DNA of 64,000 nucleotides from Solea solea. Its lineage: Eukaryota; Chordata; Actinopteri; Pleuronectiformes; Soleidae. Under the pieces are notes generated by a model. It saw only the letters and a list, made by a program, of their open reading frames with translations, made no database searches and was not told the origin of the DNA. The stretch spans positions 5,350,238 through 5,414,237 of the forward strand of contig NC_081137.1 of assembly GCF_958295425.1 (NCBI RefSeq), read 5' to 3'. Made by a program: the position numbers and the translations under genes. Of this stretch, positions 48,145-60,088 are shown piece after piece (position 1 is the first letter of the stretch; each line of letters opens with the position of its first letter).

Positions 48145-49329
48145 TTGTGAGAGGACTTAAAGGGGGGTGTTTTTTAATCATTAGAATACTGCACTCTGGT
48201 GGTGAAGAGCAGTAGCAGCAGTCCAGGATTCAGCTCATGAGTTCAGGTGCTGCAGGGACACAAATGCAGTCAAATGTATGCTCGTGTTCAAAGGTTCAGA
48301 CTTGAATTTCTTTCCTCAAGTAAAAGGTAACAATATAAAGCTCGGAAATGTACCAAACAGAAGTGAAAATGCAATTTTAAGACACACAAAAAAAAGCTCC
48401 AGTCGCACAAAACTGGGTCGTTTTCCTCATTTATTAACAACGTGTTGCGCAAGGAATGTGTTTCTATTCTGAATCGGTTCCATTATTGCCGGCAAAGCTG
48501 CCCGATTCCCTTTCTTCAACCACGTCTCGACTGATAATGTAAAATGCAAAATGAAAGAAAAAGTAAATATACCTGAAAAAAATCCACTTCGGTAGAGTGA
48601 AACACATATTTATACCCCATTACTTCCCACTTCTTGACAGAAAAATGAGGGCCATGAAATCTTCTTCACACAAAGTTACTCCCAAAGATTTTGACACGGA
48701 CATTAAAGCTTTGGGAGACTGAAGAAAGCCGGAGGACGACCACATGTCGGGTATTAAGGAAGTTCTTGAGGCACAACGGAGGCCTTCAGAAGATACAAAA
48801 TAAAATCCATGTTTAATTCCGAAAGCTTTTCCCCCCGTGAGGATTTTCACACTCACACTCGACGTTATGGGAATGGGTGGGATTGGTCCACCTTGCAGAG
48901 ATAAATGCTACCCACAGACTGTGTGAGAGCAGCAGTTGTAAAGTAGAACAGAGTCTGAGTGCCTTAATGACAACGTTTGAGCCGCAACAGAAGTAACAGC
49001 AGGAACAGACACTGCAGCTGGTTTTGAAGGTTAACAGCATTTTCGTATGACACCCTTTCCTTTCCTTTCCTTTCCCCCGTCACTGCTGCAGCGCTGACCT
49101 TATCTTTGTTTAATCAGCTGTTCACTGTCCACGCTCAGTGCCGTCTTTACCATTTATTCAAAATTATGCCTCGTGATCATCTACATTTAAGGTGTTCTCC
49201 GGTGAAACATTGCTAATCATTAATATTCTGATGGTGTGAATTGACAGTTTCATTGTATGATACCTACACTTTTCTGCAAATATCATGAAGCCCATTTGTA
49301 CCCATAATATCAACTGAATTAGTTTTAGT

Positions 49330-49508
49330 TGCCTTCAACTACATTTAATTACAAAACGTTTTTTTAGACTATTCCATTTGAACTTGTGCATGAAAATATC
49401 TGCAGTTTCTTACATTCTCAAATGAACAACTGGTCCATGTTCAAAGTCACTTAAATAGCGTTGTCCTGATTGGATATTTGTACCTAATAAAGTGGCCAGT
49501 GAGTGTAT
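49330..49508. mobile_element. Tc1/mariner-like element remnant (terminal part)
   Basis: The right end TACCTAATAAAGTGGCCAGT plus GAGTG is a familiar terminal sequence of fish Tc1-like elements. The piece CCATGTTCAAAGTCACTTAA just upstream resembles the antisense of a transposase coding segment. Only this end remains, and no transposase ORF is intact. Confidence 0.55.
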
Positions 49509-49512
49509 TGTT

Positions 49513-49885
49513 GATATGCAGCGTTGTAATATAACAAAGTAGAAATACTTCGTTACTGTAACTCAAGTACGAAATTCATGCAGCTCTACTTTACTTTGTT
49601 ATTGATATTTCGAGCAACCTTTACTTTTACTCCACTTCATTTCCTCTTCAACTATCTTTGTTACTCGTTACCACCAAATAAAATGTAAAGTTTTTCTAGT
49701 CTTGATGAACTGCTTTACACTATAGCTTTCACCCATTCATTCACTTTTAGATCAGAAAAGGACTTACAGTAAGTCATGTACTTTAAGACCTTTACTTAAG
49801 TAATATTATAAAACAGTGACTTCAACTTCTACCAAAGTCATTTTCTGGCAAGATACTTTTACTCAGGTGTCCCTTTTATACAAAA
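49513..49885. mobile_element. Fragment related to the GTGGAAAGTAAC-type MITE
   Basis: The segment contains AGAAATACTTCGTTACTGTA, CCTTTACTTTTACTCCACTT and GATACTTTTACTCAGGTGTC, resembling the shoulders of the element at 12618-13688. The ends are not clear. Confidence 0.5.
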
Positions 49886-51440
49886 CTGTTGATATGGTAC
49901 CACTTTTCTAGTGTTTACACAACAGTTTTGCCGATCGCACATCTTTCACACCCATTTACATGCTGCCGGCACAACCACTGAAACTGTTCCACCTGTACAA
50001 TCTGCACCCAATCTGATGCACCTCTGAATCAATAGTTGTCATGATTATTGTACAGCTTAAAACACTGTTTTCACTGGGACACACATGAAGCAGACGAGGT
50101 TGAGGAAGACTTTGAACTTCATGGATGTACTGCAAACAAGCCACACTCCGCCTGTGGCTGTTGTGTTCTTCAGACCCACTCTGCGAGCGGTTTAGCAAAA
50201 AAAAAAAAAAAAAAAAAGTCCAGGTTTAAGCACACTGGTGTCGAAAGTTGGTGCAGGCAGAGAACAGATACGAAGAAAGAAGGGATTAAAAAAGATTAGC
50301 TGGAGGACTGCTTCACCAGATTTAAGAGAGCACTTACTGTAACTTAGGGGAGTGAGGCAGTTTTTGGGAGATGTTTTCTCTTAGCACAGACGCTTTAAAT
50401 CGCAGCCCATTCTGGTCATTGACTGAAAAGGCATTTAATGAATCAGTGGATAAAAGGCTCATATATCTCTACAATGATGAACTCAGGAATCATAATCTGA
50501 GGCTTACTGGTTAAAAATACCAGGGGAAACAATATCAGTGCTGCACAACACAGCAGGTTATGTTTTCAAAAAAATTGTTTTTGTTATTTTTGTGTGTTTG
50601 GAAGCAGGATTACACAAAAACACAAGGGAAGAATCCCAGTATATTATTTTAAAATGAGCCAATTAAGGCCATGGCTATGGAAAGTTGCGAGATGGGGTAA
50701 CGTTTTAGTGAATTTCTCAAGAAATGATGCAAACATCATTAAAACAGGCAGTTCCACAAGCTTGTTTTGTACTTCACTGCAGGCCACAAGAGTGTGACAG
50801 CACAATATCTGTTATAGATGTCCAGGTGTGAAGGTTAGCGACTTTAAAATCCAGGCGTACAAAGAGTTGAGCACCAGGGACTTGTAACCAAGGTGAAGAA
50901 CCGCGCCGCAGAACGAGTTTTTTCACTCTACTGTCATTAAAAATGAAAGCGCTTGTGTCGTGGCCACTTTTGCAGCCACACGGCTACAGATAAAAAGCTC
51001 CCACTGACACATATAATCATTTAATATCATTTTACAGACATATTATGTTACAGGTTATGTTAAAAAAGTATAAAATCCTTATTTTTTATTCGTAGTTTAT
51101 GATTTCACTTACATTGTGACTTGGTAAATGTTGTACTTCATACACAAGACTTTTGTATTAGTAGTTTAGTTAGTAGTGTACTGTTTACTTTTTGCAACAA
51201 AAATTAGGGTAATCATACTAAAATCCCTTATTTTTTATTAGTAGTTTATGATTTCACTTTTGAAAACTCATTTTTTTAATGAAATATTCTGATTAACTGA
51301 GTTTCCAGATTCATATATCTAATGTTTGCTGGTTAACTTCTATACGTTCAAAACAACGCTACGTTGCCTTACCTTAAAGTGTTCTTAGGATTCTTGGTTG
51401 CTTCATTGTTACAAGAGGGGTTCAGTGTTCCACTGCTACA

Positions 51441-51470
51441 AGGTCAAGGACAAGGACAAGGACAAGGACC
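51441..51470. repeat. GGACAA hexanucleotide tandem
   Basis: About four to five copies of AAGGAC/GGACAA with small changes. Its frame gives a KDKDKD peptide that is not a gene. Confidence 0.8.
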
Positions 51471-52401
51471 TGGACAGGATTGGACCAAATGGGAAACACC
51501 AGGAAACAATTGTCCTAAATACAGGAAGTGACAGCAAGGCTGTACCAACTCCTTGTCACTTTGGGGATGGTTTGGTTAAGATATTGTGTCTTTCTTTCTT
51601 TTGACTTAAATTTAGTAAAAGCTGCTGTAATCTCCTTTTTATGTGAACGGCCTAATGAGTCATTTGTGTATATACAGGTCACTCGGGTGTCTTTGTTATT
51701 GTACTATCAGGACCTCACTTTAGTTCGACTAATTTGAGGCACTTATTTCCTTCTTTTGTTGAAAATGGATTCACTCACAAGGAAAAGATAACATTGTACA
51801 GAACAAAAAATGTCAAAGTAGAGGGAACTTTTTCCTCCTCAGCTCAGAAACTTTAATAAAAAAATTCAAAAAAGTACCCATGAGGGGCTTATTTTTCATC
51901 AACTCATCAGGTTGTAGGTTGATGAGTCACTTTTTTTGATATGAAATAAATGGATCGGTTTGTGTCAATGGCAGGTGAAATAATCTATTGTTTGAATATC
52001 AAATTAATGTCAGATCAATGATAAAGAAATGTCTTCCTTTTTTTTTTTTCCCTGTGTCATTGCTGAATAAGAGAAAAATGGCAGCATGTCTAAAAAAAAA
52101 AAATGCCACTTGCCTCGATGGCTGTGCTCTGTCAAGATGAATTAACTGTCATTCTGCAGAGGGGGAGACATAAGGACATAAATCAGTGCAGCCAAACAAA
52201 TGTCTGCACTCCTCCATGGGATTTCCCTACAGCTGCCATGCTTATTTCAAAACAGAAGGGGGCAGAATTAGGTCATTATTATGATTAAATAAACTTGACG
52301 TGGAGCCTCAAATGGCTTCTTTTTTTAAAAAAAAAAAAACAATATCTCCAATGAAGTGTGACACCACCTGGGATTCCAGCTAATTTGAGACGCTGTTTGT
52401 G

Positions 52402-52426
52402 CACACACACACACACACACACACAC
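52402..52426. repeat. CA microsatellite
   Basis: A 25-bp CA run in the intergenic region. It is followed within 15 bp by a short GTGTGTG that could pair with it. Confidence 0.9.
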
Positions 52427-55265
52427 CTGCATGTAGGCAGGTGTGTGTTTGAGTGACAGACGTGTGGGAAAGAAGTGAAAATGAGCCGTTTCCACTCCCT
52501 GGTTTTTTGCCATTCCTTTATATGGCTCACTGAGTTGTGGCCAAAGTGCTGGGGTCTTATCTATGCGGCGTCTGTGGAGGAGCAGGAGATCTCATTTTAG
52601 ATCCGCTGCACTTTAATGGGAGCACACTCACCATGTCATTTGTAAAACAGTAAGGGCGCGGAGGAATGGAGGAGGGAAAATGGAGAAAATGGACGAGCCG
52701 GTGGGAAAGACACTTATCAGATCCTGCTCCTCTGCATGCGAGTCACTTCAACCGTCGTTGAACAGGTTACATTCGAGAACATAAAATGTGGAAGATGCCC
52801 CTCAAAGATAATTTGCCAATCACTACTGAACGCCACCCAGCAGCGGGTGCCAGGGACACCATCAGTTGTGTTTGTGTGTAATCAGGTGTTTTGGTTATTT
52901 TATCACAAGGCACCTTCTGCTAAGTCAGGCCCACAGCTGCCAATCAAAACTGTGTGTATCCCCAATATTCCACTTGGGGGTTTTTCCTCCTCATCTGTGG
53001 TGCCAGAGGCAGCAGGTTTTTAATAGCCCGATGCAGGGCTTATCCATAGATTCCTTGGTCTTTGAGCAACCTGATGGTGGATGAAGCAATTAAGTCCGTG
53101 CGGCCAACCTCCACTGGGCGGAGAACTGCTCTCCAGCGGCCTTTGCCAGTTCTCTGATGCCAAATCGGCACTGCAGCCTCTTTCCCCTCATTCCCTTCAA
53201 AAATCAAGTTTGATAAAAAACAGATTCATGCAACAAGCACATTTAATATCATACCAAGATGCAGTTTGTCAAGTATTGTCAATGGATAGAAGTCGGACAA
53301 GGCGAGAGTTCATGTCCTGGAGGATGGGGTTTGAGCACAGGGCTAATAAATCAGTCTCATAAAATAAAATAAAATAAAAAAGCCTTGTTACACAAACAGC
53401 AACAAAAGACAGAGTCAACAGTGTCAGCTGTGTGTGGCTTGGCAGGAGGAGGAGGAGAGCTTTTGTTGCTGCTCTACATAATGCCTGTCATAACAGGCAG
53501 GAGGGGAAATTAAAGGTGCCATATGTAAGACATTTATTACATTAAGAATGCCACCAGGGGGAACCTGCTGAATGTTATTGAACATGAACAGCCTTGTTAC
53601 ACTTCTCAAAAATGTCTTGACCAGAGAGGAAAACCACAGATCTGAAGCTGCACAAGCCTCAAAAGGCATGTGCAGCTTCTTATTTCTGTATTGTTGGAAA
53701 ATCTGGCAACTACGACCCCGCTTTACTACGACCTTGAGTAATACTCCAATTACTCCTGCATGTATATGCTTAGTCACATTGTCCAAATGAAGGACACTCA
53801 CCCACTTTGTCCCGGGGACACTGTGAGCCATGAGTTTGTCTGTGCAGCAGTTCTTTTTTCCGAAACTTGGCTTAGGAGCCAGGACAGAGAGCTCAAACGG
53901 AAAGGTGATCTGAGAGCATCTCTCTCCTCCGCTGCTCATTACGATTATACTGCGGCGTCCGTTTTATTTAAGAGTGAAATTTTAATTTCACGCCTGGAGG
54001 AGCGCAAAATCAACGATTATGACACAAACCCTTTTATCCAAATCAATCCACGTTGACTTTTTCGTCTTGCACATGCTGATCCTATAAAATAATCAAATAT
54101 CTACGAGGGTTAGGGAACAATAAACGTGTAAATGATCTTATAGATACAACTTGTGTGTCATTTAAAGGCACAGTGTGTAAAATTTGCATGTTACAGTTAA
54201 ATATCCTACACCTCACCCTTTCCTTCCAAGTGGGTTGGAGAAACTGTGAAGCCTTTAGGACTTCGTCTTTTTCTTAAACACAGCATTCTTGACTCTAGAC
54301 GCTGTAGTACACATGCCAGGCCTGCAGGTGGCGCTGTGACGCTGCTACAGAAAGACACCAAAACTACATTTTTATACATTAAAAATGAATTCACACAGAG
54401 ACTAAACGAACCAAACGAGGCTGACTAAGGAAAGAGGAAAGTAAAACGAAGTTTCCCAGAGTTAGTTGAATTAGTAGAATGTTTCAGTGCTCTCAAAATT
54501 TCAATATTTGATGGGGATAAAAGAAAACTGTAGCGGATTAGCCCTAAACTAATTTTCACGTATACAACTGGGGCTTCAAAACGGCAGCTTCAGGTGATTG
54601 TATATGTAAAGAAATCTAAAACATAGTCCCTCAAGTTTTGCTGAATGAGTAAGTTGGGCAATAAGTGCAGTATTTAAGTCACTCTGCTGTGACACTGTGA
54701 CTTTTGTTATTTCCGAGGCGAATATCTGCTGAAGGTGTCCGGCAGTGAGTGACTCTGATTAAAGCAAATGAGAGAATCCATTTGTAACGGGGGACTCCTG
54801 CTCCTCCTCCTCACCATCTGAGCCTGCATTCTAATAGATGATGATGAGACACAAATATGTGTATTGAAGCGGGCATGCTCCATTATTCTCTTTCGTCCAT
54901 TTTTCTTTCTTAAGTACGCTTCTTTTCTTTTTACTCGCGTGAAAAATTGCACCGATTCACAAACGACTCAGACCTTGTCAGATCATGAATAATGTGAAAG
55001 GGGTAATCAACTGCCCGGGCCTCATTAATCAGTCAGAAAAACAATAAAGCACCCTCCTGCTGCTCTACCTATTTGTCATGCTTTTGTTTTGATTAGGATG
55101 AGAATATTCCAGAGGCTTAATGTGAATTTATTTTTGATTTTGAGTTGGGTTTTTTTTCTTATCTAAGGTCACATTCAAGCACTTTTAATGCTCAAGCGTT
55201 TCTTTCCCCTTATATAGCCCCTTTAAATGACATATATATACAGTTAAATAGTCTATACTTTAAAT

Positions 55266-55513
55266 CAGGGGTCTCAAACTGTTTAAATTACAATTGTCTA
55301 CATACACTACTACAACACTTTTTACTTTGAAATGGTGTGCAATGTCATCCTAAATATTTTATCGTAATGGATTATCAGGATATCATTTTAATTTCTAATC
55401 ACTAAACCCTTCATTTTTCCCCTAATTGTTGGACTTTTTTCACTTGACCCAGCCCCTCCTGACCAGACTAGAAGTTCACTGGTCCCCAGGTCATTTTGGG
55501 TTTGAGGCCCCCG
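55266..55513. mobile_element. hAT-type MITE, CAGGGGYCTCAAAC family, 248 bp
   Basis: It begins CAGGGGTCTCAAACTG and ends GGGTTTGAGGCCCCCG. The flanks CTTTAAAT and CTCTCAAT match at 6 of 8, consistent with an old 8-bp target duplication. It is intergenic, just left of the ufm1 3' end. Confidence 0.65.
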
Positions 55514-56092
55514 CTCTCAATGGTTATTTCACGTTTGAAGTCATTTTAAGAGATGGTGTTATGCTTTGTAAGGATGAGAAATGAAAGAAAAAACTTATTT
55601 TTATGTATACAAATGTGTTGCATGTCTCCATCTATGCAAACTTTGCAGATACTGTCGCTATTTGTGAAAGAACTAGTTACAATTTCAAGCACTTTCAAGC
55701 ACTTGATCAAAAATTCAAGGACTATTCAATCCTTGATAACAAACATTAATATTTTTTTATTTAATTTTTACAAAATGATATGGAGGGGTTATATGGGGTT
55801 ATTATACTGATATTGATGTGTAAGCTGACAGAGGGCAGCAAAGATCCATGTGGCTGCACAGTGTGTGACAGCTGAACCAACATGTACATACAAATGCAGA
55901 ATAATCTGGTTTATAACATCTAACAAGTATTTGTTTGTGTGTGTGTGTGTTTGAGGGAAAAACAAAAATGATGCCGCGATAATGGAATCTTGTACTAAAC
56001 AAAACATTATCTTTTACATTACAACATTCACAATGCTGTAAAAACAAAAGTAAACATTGCAAATAGGCATAAACTGTTAGTCATACCGGTTG

Positions 56093-56098
56093 TTTATT
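56093..56098 (-). terminator. Candidate ufm1 polyadenylation signal AATAAA
   Basis: The canonical hexamer reads AATAAA on the minus strand, about 340 nt past the ufm1 stop codon. The interval between is AT-rich and non-coding, consistent with a short 3' UTR. Other, more distant signals could also be used. Confidence 0.35.
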
Positions 56099-56438
56099 GT
56101 CATTTACAATGATACAAAAAAAAAAGAGGCTAGAACTGTTGATTTTAATTTGCTAAAAATCCATCCCAGGAAGCAGCCGCTGTGTTTGTCTGTATTAATT
56201 ATTATAATGTGCCATGTCCTGATATTTTGAAGTAATTACAGATTTAAAGTAAAAAAAAAAACAAAAAAAAACAGGCAGGCATGCCAGCGTGAGCACAAGT
56301 CATCATCAGATTTAAATATATATATATTTATATTTTCATGTGAGTCACTGTCAGTTGTGGACCAAAAAAATAGAATGATGACACACGCTGAGGAGTTTCC
56401 CGGGTCTCGAGTGCTACGCGAGTCGCTTCGCCGCCGCG

Positions 56439-56512
56439 TCAGTCCTCTCGTCCTCCCACTCTGTCTCTGGGAATGATGCGGAGCTCGGAGCCGTGTTTTA
56501 GAAACACATTTC
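56439..56512 (-). CDS. ufm1: ufm1 terminal coding exon, residues 64 to stop
   Basis: The coding part is 74 nt, with acceptor tgttgcag, encoding [20 protein letters not shown] and then GRED before TGA at 56441-56439. The mature C-terminus of UFM1 is Gly83 in RVG, exposed when the UFSP proteases remove the pro-tail. That Gly is present. The tail is odd: the human precursor ends in two residues (Ser-Cys), while this one has four (Gly-Arg-Glu-Asp). The reading frame is unambiguous, and the frame continues directly into 3' UTR-like sequence. Confidence 0.94.
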
Positions 56513-57338
56513 CTGCAACACAGGACGGGGCAGTAGATTATACAGTTTATAATCTGACCTTCAGCAGGGAGACAAAACCACTTCAAAAGATCATTTGTAC
56601 GCTTCAGAACATTGATACTGCGGATCATTAATAGTTAATAATTAAATTAATTCTTATTACGTATGCAAGTTATTGACCTTTTAGTGCCTTTAATCGATAC
56701 TTTTCAAGCACTTTGAATGTCTATTTTCAAGCTTTTTCAGCCAATTACAGCTGAGGGAAAATAAATTAAAAGGAAAACACATTTGCTTTATGAATCAAAA
56801 TGTGTCGCCCATCCATAAGTGCTTTCTACGTCTAATCTAATCTCCATCCAATTATTATGCGAGTCGTCTCTGGTATCTTCCTGTGTCATGTTTGAAATCG
56901 GAGTGCGGCGACATCCCTGCAAAGGATTTCAAAGAGGGCAGTCAGACGCACTTAAATTAAAGGGTAAAAAACATTTGCTGGTGCATAATTTCCGGCCTAT
57001 TTGTGTGTCTATGGTAACCATTTATTAAAAAAAATATATAATAATAAATAATTGATAGCAATTTCACTCATTAGTGAGTGCAGTCAGCCGCCAATCATGC
57101 TGGAGTAAATCCTGTTTGAATCAATCTCAGAAGCGTCAGTCAACGTGGACCTCTGCTGTTCAATGTTCAACAGGAAGTGTGTGATATTAGCCGTGTAAAG
57201 ATGTGGGAAGAGGGAAAAAAAATAACATTTGTTGTGAGATTACGCCTGGGCTTCCCCCGTGTACTCACTACTCATTACTACAAATATGAGGCTGCAGTCG
57301 GTGAGAAAAGGTAATCTGACAGGAGGTGTCTGAACTGA

Positions 57339-57341
<3 letters not shown>

Positions 57342-57376
<35 letters not shown>
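57342..57376. repeat. TA microsatellite, 35 bp
   Basis: An uninterrupted AT run in the last ufm1 intron. Confidence 0.95.
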
Positions 57377-57378
<2 letters not shown>

Positions 57379-57689
57379 TTCAGTTGAAAATGAGGACTTA
57401 CATAAGAAGAAGTGGGCTATAAAAAAAACAGTGATTCACTGAGGCTCAGCGGTAAAGAGTTGATCTGAAGACACAAGTCATCTCTGACTCGAGTGCTCAG
57501 TGCATGTTCTTCGCCTCCAGTCAGAGAGCACCTTTTTTTTTTTCTTAATTTAGTTTAACATTAAATGCTACTGAGCCTCTCTACTCATGACTGAGTAAAC
57601 ACCAATTTCATATAAACAACCCTGGACAGGGCTGAGCGATTAAACAGCAATTAGTGAACTGCAAAGAGTGCAATTTAATTGTTCTGTAG

Positions 57690-57830
57690 TTGATTAATAC
57701 TTAAATACTAAATTAATTGTCAACTACTTAGAAACACTGATTCCTGACCAAATGATTAGTTGATTACCGTAATCACGAAATGAATTGACGGATGAATCGT
57801 TTTTGAAAATAACCGTTAGTTGCAGCTCTA
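57690..57830. mobile_element. AT-rich hAT-like MITE remnant, copy 3
   Basis: It ends AACCGTTAGTTGCAGCTCTA like copy 1 and keeps AATTAATTGTCAACTA near its left side, but the central part is deleted. It lies in the last ufm1 intron. Confidence 0.55.
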
Positions 57831-57885
57831 AAACAAACTGCTATTGTGAATCCTTGAGATGGGAAATCCCCAGACCATCCAGGGG

Positions 57886-58080
57886 TCAACCACGCTGGCG
57901 TCCGCTCACATGTGCGGTGCTTCATCGTCTATTTTCCTTTATCGAGATAAAAATGTCCTAAATTGACATCATATTCTATTGGAGAAGAGCTGAAACTCCT
58001 GATTGAGACTATAAACTCCTGAGGAGGAGTCGCCCCCTGGTGGCTGACTGCTAATTCCATGCCATTTCTTGGCGTCACTT
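57886..58080. repeat. Dispersed repeat family V, copy 4
   Basis: It contains CTTCATCGTCTATTTTCCTT, GACATCATATTCTATTGGAG and GTCGCCCCCTGGTGGC, and ends near CTTGGCGTCAC. It lies in the last ufm1 intron. Confidence 0.55.
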
Positions 58081-58458
58081 TTCAAAATAGAAGACGACGA
58101 TGTTTTTAATGTGCAGTCTGTGGTGAAGCTAATGGTAAATGTTGCTGGATTTATCGAATAAAGCTTGTGTTTCTTTGTGACGCCCACGGATGCCACAGCC
58201 TCTAGGAACTTTATCAAAGTAATCTCATTAACTTTATTATTTACGCACTGTCCCCAGCGTTAACATAGCGCATTCTGATGCAGGCTTTATTTAAGCGTCT
58301 TTATGAACACCTCGGGTAATTACACAGTCGATGAAAGCACAGTGACACGTAGCAGGGAGCTTAAAAAGCTCGCTTTGGTGTGATAGCACAACAACCAAAA
58401 ATTAATTATTGTCTAGGAACTATCTTAAGGCAAGCAGCTTTGAACCATAACAACTCAC

Positions 58459-58491
58459 CTGCTGTCTGGGCAGGGTTGATTCCTATTCCAT
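58459..58491 (-). CDS. ufm1: ufm1 microexon, residues 53-63
   Basis: A 33-nt microexon, phase 1/phase 1, with acceptor cccgcag and donor gtgagt. It encodes DGIGINPAQTA, identical to UFM1. It is flanked by introns of about 1.56 kb upstream and 1.95 kb downstream. Skipping it would remove 11 residues of the ubiquitin fold without shifting frame. Confidence 0.96.
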
Positions 58492-60048
58492 CTGCGGGAA
58501 TGAAAGAAAAGCAACAACACAATGTAAAATGAACGTACTGTCATGCAAATGAGAGGCACCGAGAGAGGGGGGACAATTTACAGTATCACCATAATGATGT
58601 TGCACACCTCGGCAACTAAAAGGGGAGAGCGTGCCTCGGCAGCAGGCGATTGCATTTGAATAAATAACCAGCGACCAGTTCTTATTTCTGCGCTGATAAA
58701 AGTGAAATTCATACTTTAGCCGTACGTCAGACAATACAACACAAACACAAGAGTCCACTTTGTTACGACAGCATAATGTGCACAGTTTGGAAAGTTCCTT
58801 CGACACACTGCATATGAAAAATATGAAAACTTCCAACAAATTATTGGAAAACTTCCTTCAAGTGATTCATGTGGATGTGGCTGAATCTTTTTGAATAACT
58901 TACACATAAAAAAGAAATCCACATATTGGTTACTTGAAAGAGTTCAAACAGCATGAACACAGTTTCATTCAGGAAAGTTCACCGATGCATCCATGATTCA
59001 AACATCATTAAATCAATTATGGGAATAATATGGGTGGCAGTAATTTAAGATAAATAGGTGACATATTTCTAAAGATCTTCATTGATTTTATGTTTTATTG
59101 AGGCTCTAATCTTGCCGAAGCAATTATAGACAAAGGCTCGTTAGTGTGCCGACTGTGACGAGCCGCATCAGCACTTATTCGATTCCCGCTGGTCGCCAAC
59201 ACCGATCAATACAAGGTGAAGCGGAATTAATAGCAGAAAATGAGCTGCGATTACTTCAAATCTGCTACTCGTCGACTCACACTTGGACGGTAGAATCCCC
59301 AAGAAAAGCATTTTTAACCGACTCAATATACGCGTTCATAAATAAGTCATGTATTATCGATCGTACTTCAGTAACGTCAGATATATTTCTCTGTGTCTTC
59401 TCGCCATGATTCAAAATACAGGAGCAATATGTCTGTTTATGTAAATAAATAAATAAAAACCGATTGACACTTGAGACCGGACTATTAGAGAGGGGGATTT
59501 TGCCTTCAAGGTGGTTTTTCTGAAGCATTTAAAGCACTGAATCAAACTGAACCATGGCTTTCAGATATGTTGCTAGTAGAAAAGCAACATATCTGTGCCG
59601 TGCCGTGTCGAGCTGAGCTAGTGGAAACGCACCATACGTACCTCTTACGACCTCATTTCAAAAATACCACACTATCCCTTTCAGTCAAATAATAACATGC
59701 ACAGTGTAACCGCAGGAGGAGCTTTCACTTACCATTACGATCAGTATCTGATCAAAAGTATTTAATTCAACACCTTATTTAACCAATTACACCCCCTGCC
59801 TCCCGGACATTAACATAGTATTTCTGATTCTGATTCCCAGCGTCACATTGCAGTTCAAAGACTGTCAACTGCTCTGTCCTCCTTCCTGCAGCTGACACTT
59901 ATCTGGATGTCACCACTGAGGTTTTCTCTGGAATAAGATCAATCCTAACGCTACATCGTACTATTAACCATGGCTTTTTACACTTTTAGCATTCTGCTGT
60001 AGAAACACACACACACATACACACACTTCCCCCTTCCCCAGAACTCAC
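58492..60048 (-). other. ufm1 intron between the 40-nt and 33-nt exons (about 1.56 kb)
   Basis: Non-coding. Its most distinct content is a perfect 13-bp hairpin (59562-59595) followed by GTGCCGTGCCGTG-like sequence, probably a palindromic MITE. Nothing else is recognised. Confidence 0.75.
59562..59595. repeat. Perfect 13-bp inverted repeat, 8-nt loop
   Basis: CAGATATGTTGCT at 59562-59574, loop AGTAGAAA, then the reverse complement at 59583-59595. It is followed by GTGCCGTGCCGTGTCGAGCT and then GTGGAAACGCACCATA, suggesting a palindromic MITE. It lies in a ufm1 intron. Confidence 0.88.
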
Positions 60049-60088
60049 CATTAGTTATAATTGCACTGGTTGCTGCTGGCACTTTGAA
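60049..60088 (-). CDS. ufm1: ufm1 internal coding exon, residues 40-52
   Basis: A 40-nt exon, phase 0 in and phase 1 out, with acceptor gttgacag and donor gtgagt. It encodes FKVPAATSAIITN, identical to the UFM1 helix/loop segment as I know it. The last G joins AT of the next exon to make Asp53. The exon is short enough to be missed by open-reading-frame scans. Confidence 0.96.

Larger units (their letters stand above)
43331..56092. other. frem2-ufm1 intergenic region (about 12.8 kb), no gene recognised
   Basis: I find no convincing exon of a third gene on either strand. Open frames here are short and lack homology I can recognise. The stretch contains TA and CA microsatellites (43680-43709, 45411-45431, 48123-48144, 52402-52426), a Tc1-like remnant (about 49330-49508) next to a MITE-like fragment (about 49513-49885), a 22-base A run (50197-50218), a small GGACAA tandem (51441-51470), repeats that share a 'GGTGCCATATGTAAGA'-type start near 53513 and 54166, and a hAT-like MITE (55266-55513). 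Any promoter-distal control elements for frem2 would be expected here or in the introns. Confidence 0.6.
56513..58458 (-). other. ufm1 last intron (about 1.95 kb)
   Basis: Non-coding. It contains a 35-bp TA tract (57342-57376), an AT-rich hAT-like MITE remnant (57690-57830) and a dispersed-repeat copy (57886-58080). Short patches rich in TTTTCAAGCACTTTGAA-like sequence near 56699-56716 resemble those at 55160-55200 and 55680-55715 and probably belong to one low-complexity repeat family. Confidence 0.75.

Noticed and set aside
52736..53362. Cluster of plus-strand open frames (70-95 codons)
   Set aside because: The peptides are low in recognisable motifs and overlap in different frames. There is nothing to support a gene.
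53424..53939. Minus-strand 171-codon frame
   Set aside because: It overlaps dispersed-repeat sequence (the GGTGCCATATGTAAGA start near 53513). No protein family is recognised, so it is probably chance.
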